Of a stretch of DNA of 64,000 nucleotides, positions 61,767 to 64,000 are shown one piece after another (position 1 is the first letter of the stretch; each line of letters begins with the position of its first letter). The position numbers and the translations under genes are program-made. The stretch comes from an uncultured Paracoccaceae bacterium (GTDB taxonomy: Bacteria; Pseudomonadota; Alphaproteobacteria; Rhodobacterales; Rhodobacteraceae). The DNA lies in the NCBI GenBank assembly GCA_947497185.1, contig CANMFL010000002.1:248001-312000 (forward strand), read 5' to 3'. Below the pieces are notes generated by a model. That model did no database searches. It was not told the origin of the DNA and saw only the letters and a program-made list of their open reading frames with translations.

Positions 61767-64000
61767 TTACGCAGATTTGGACAGGTTGCGCAGCACGTAA
61801 TGCAGCACGCCACCGTTCTCAATGTATTCAATCTCAACGGCTGTATCGATCCGGCATTTCACAGTGATGTCTTTCACTGTGCCGTCCGCCATCGTGATTG
61901 TTGCCGCAACCTCTTGCAGTGGCTCAATCGTGTCGAGACCAGAGATCGCAACCGTTTCATCACCGGTCAGACCCAGCGATTTGCGGCTGTCACCACCTGT
62001 GAATTCGAACGGGATCACGCCCATGCCAACAAGGTTGGACCGGTGGATACGCTCGAAGTTCTCAGCGATCACGGCTTTCACACCGAGCAACGCCGTCCCT
62101 TTGGCCGCCCAGTCACGTGAAGACCCTGCACCGTACTGCTCACCCGCAAAGATGACCAATGGTGTGCCCGCGTCTTGGTGCGCCATGGCTGCGTCAAAGA
62201 TTGCTGCCTGCTCGCCGTCTGGGCCTTTGGTGTAGCCGCCTTCAACGCCGTCGAGCATCTCGTTCTTGATGCGGATGTTGGCGAATGTGCCGCGCATCAT
62301 GACTTCGTGGTTACCACGACGTGAGCCGTAAGAGTTAAACTCACGAACAGGCACTTGACGGTCGATCAGGTACTGACCCGCAGGTGTTGTGTCTTTGAAC
62401 GAACCGGCAGGAGAGATGTGGTCGGTTGTGACCATGTCGCCCAGCACGGCCAGAACTTTGGCACCTGTGAGGTTGGTGATTTTGCCCGGATCTTTGGACA
62501 TGCCTTGGAAGTACGGCGGGTTCTGGATGTAGGTCGATGCCGCTGGCCAGTCGTAAGTTTCAGAGTCTGGCGTCTGCACAGCTTGCCACTTTTCGTCGCC
62601 TTTGAAGACGTCGGCGTATTTCTTGAGGAACGCTTCGCGGGTCACTGTTTTCTCGACCAACTCGTTGATCTCTTGGCTTGTTGGCCAGATATCTTTCAAG
62701 AACACGTCGTTGCCGTCGCGGTCCTGACCGATTGCATCTGTGGACAGGTTGATGTCCATGGTGCCAGCCAGCGCATAGGCCACAACCAGTGGCGGGGACG
62801 CGAGGTAGTTCGCGCGCACGTCAGGGCTGATACGGCCTTCAAAGTTACGGTTGCCGGACAACACAGATGTTGCCACCAAATCGCCTTCGGCAATCGCGTC
62901 TGACAGTTCTTTTTGGATCGGACCAGAGTTACCGATACAGGTCGTGCAGCCGTAGCCAACAAGGTTGAAGCCAACTTTGTCGAGGTCTTCTTGCAGGCCA
63001 GCGGCCTCAAGATATTCGGATACAACTTGCGAACCAGGTGCGAGGGACGTTTTCACCCAAGGTTTGCGATCCATCCCAAGTGCGGCCGCTTTACGTGCCA
63101 CAAGGCCCGCGCCGATCATCACATATGGGTTGGATGTGTTAGTGCAGGACGTGATCGACGCGATCACAACCTTGCCTGATTCCATGGTGTAATCTTCACC
63201 AGCAACAGCCACTTCTTTGCCCATTGGACGCTTGAAGGTTTCTTCCATCTCTTTCGCGAACGCGGTCTTGGCGTTGGTCAATGCCACGTAGTCTTGTGGA
63301 CGTTTTGGACCGGAAATCGCAGGAACGATTGTGCCCATGTCGAGCGACAATGTTGCTGTGTAGACAGGTGCGTAATCCGCATCGCGCCAGAAACCGTTCG
63401 CCTTGGCGTAGGCTTCGACCAATGCCACGCGGTCTTCGTCGCGGCCTGTGTTACGCAGGTAACGCAGTGTTTCGTCGTCGATTGGGAAGAAGCCACATGT
63501 CGCACCGTACTCGGGCGCCATGTTTGCGATTGTCGCACGGTCAGCCAATGGCAGCACGTCCAGACCTTTGCCGTAGAATTCGACGAATTTGCCAACAACG
63601 CCGTGGGCGCGCAGCATTTCAACGACTTTCAGCACGAGGTCGGTGCCGGTTGTGCCTTCCACCATTTCGCCTGTCAGCTCAAAGCCGACGACTTCCGGGA
63701 TCAACATGGACACAGGCTGGCCAAGCATCGCAGCTTCGGCTTCAATACCGCCGACGCCCCAACCTAAGACCGCCAGACCGTTGACCATGGTTGTGTGGCT
63801 GTCAGTACCGACAAGCGTGTCAGGGTAGGCCACTTCGACACCGTTTTGGTCAGTATCGGACCAAACCGTTTGCGCCAGATACTCAAGGTTCACCTGGTGA
63901 CAGATACCAGTGCCCGGAGGAACAACGCGGAAGTTGTTAAACGCCTTCTGGCCCCATTTCAGGAATGTGTAGCGTTCAAGGTTGCGCTCGTATTCGCGGT
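61767..64000 (-). CDS. acnA: Aconitate hydratase, C-terminal part (gene cut by window end)
   Basis: Aconitase A interconverts citrate and isocitrate in the citric acid cycle. The frame is open from the window edge to TAA at 61767-61769, giving about 744 residues, so roughly the first 150 are missing. Motifs include [33 protein letters not shown] and [13 protein letters not shown], which together carry the three cysteines of the [4Fe-4S] cluster, and [16 protein letters not shown] with the catalytic serine. Residues before the internal Met ([18 protein letters not shown]) also match AcnA. Confidence 0.97.
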   Translation of the reverse strand, partial: REYERNLERYTFLKWGQKAFNNFRVVPPGTGICHQVNLEYLAQTVWSDTDQNGVEVAYPDTLVGTDSHTTMVNGLAVLGWGVGGIEAEAAMLGQPVSMLIPEVVGFELTGEMVEGTTGTDLVLKVVEMLRAHGVVGKFVEFYGKGLDVLPLADRATIANMAPEYGATCGFFPIDDETLRYLRNTGRDEDRVALVEAYAKANGFWRDADYAPVYTATLSLDMGTIVPAISGPKRPQDYVALTNAKTAFAKEMEETFKRPMGKEVAVAGEDYTMESGKVVIASITSCTNTSNPYVMIGAGLVARKAAALGMDRKPWVKTSLAPGSQVVSEYLEAAGLQEDLDKVGFNLVGYGCTTCIGNSGPIQKELSDAIAEGDLVATSVLSGNRNFEGRISPDVRANYLASPPLVVAYALAGTMDINLSTDAIGQDRDGNDVFLKDIWPTSQEINELVEKTVTREAFLKKYADVFKGDEKWQAVQTPDSETYDWPAASTYIQNPPYFQGMSKDPGKITNLTGAKVLAVLGDMVTTDHISPAGSFKDTTPAGQYLIDRQVPVREFNSYGSRRGNHEVMMRGTFANIRIKNEMLDGVEGGYTKGPDGEQAAIFDAAMAHQDAGTPLVIFAGEQYGAGSSRDWAAKGTALLGVKAVIAENFERIHRSNLVGMGVIPFEFTGGDSRKSLGLTGDETVAISGLDTIEPLQEVAATITMADGTVKDITVKCRIDTAVEIEYIENGGVLHYVLRNLSKSA

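Noticed and set aside
1..64000. Prophage, integrative element or insertion sequence
   Set aside because: No transposase, integrase, tRNA-linked att repeats, phage structural genes or inverted-repeat-bounded elements were seen; nearly all genes are typical Rhodobacteraceae core or accessory chromosome genes.

Overview
The window looks like chromosome from an alphaproteobacterium of the family Rhodobacteraceae (Roseobacter group; the moderate GC content and gene set would fit a Loktanella/Yoonia/Octadecabacter-like genome, but the genus is a guess). Supporting signs are a nuo (complex I) cluster with extra small genes of families typical of Rhodobacteraceae (DUF5337, DUF5333), the order nuoN-birA-coaX-rnj, a fused SecDF followed by an Mth938-like gene and ccmABCDG, a four-subunit sarcosine oxidase, and Hint-domain and DUF1289 proteins. 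I see no rRNA, tRNA, CRISPR array, insertion sequence, prophage or integrase.

Region 1 (1-20,000, all + strand) is respiratory complex I: the end of nuoE, then nuoF, G, H, I, J, K, L, M and N. About a dozen accessory genes sit between the subunits: small membrane proteins, four secreted or lipoprotein genes, DUF3291, DUF5333, DUF4259 and a cysteine-free carboxymuconolactone-decarboxylase-like protein. Terminator-like hairpins and a secreted-protein gene lie between nuoJ and nuoK, so the cluster may be two transcription units. birA, coaX and rnj follow nuoN closely.

Region 2 (20,000-31,100) is mixed housekeeping: a DEAD-box RNA helicase with a disordered Q/N/R-rich tail, release factor 3, a TbpB-like lipoprotein, a Hint-domain protein, an SDR protein lacking the usual catalytic Tyr/Lys, AlkC, an orphan ABC ATPase, and the tightly overlapped ccmI-ruvX-DUF1289 set.

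Region 3 (31,100-39,700) holds sarcosine oxidase soxB/D/A/G. soxB and soxD are separated by about 480 bp carrying an unannotated-size (59-aa) membrane protein gene, a strong terminator and three helically phased GTGCAC boxes. Iron superoxide dismutase, a 56-aa disordered protein, a LOG-family protein and a LysM protein follow.

Region 4 (39,700-54,000) is rich in transport and envelope genes: an Atm1-type ABC exporter split by a frameshift exactly at a T6G slippery heptamer, a Bcr/CflA-type MFS pump, ExoD, an RND pump with its adaptor, the yfgM-bamB-der set, a TspO-like membrane protein and a DUF2235 hydrolase.

Region 5 (54,000-64,000) has serS, yajC-secDF, an Mth938-like gene, the cytochrome c maturation genes ccmA, B, C, D and G, and the C-terminal part of aconitase, cut by the window end. 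Complex I, cytochrome c maturation (ccmI and ccmABCDG, about 30 kb apart), aconitase and sarcosine oxidase together fit an aerobic heterotroph that can use methylated amines or betaine breakdown products. The strongest leads are the slippery-site frameshift in the exporter, the rewired sox and nuo operons, and a family of 20-bp palindromes found only between convergent genes.
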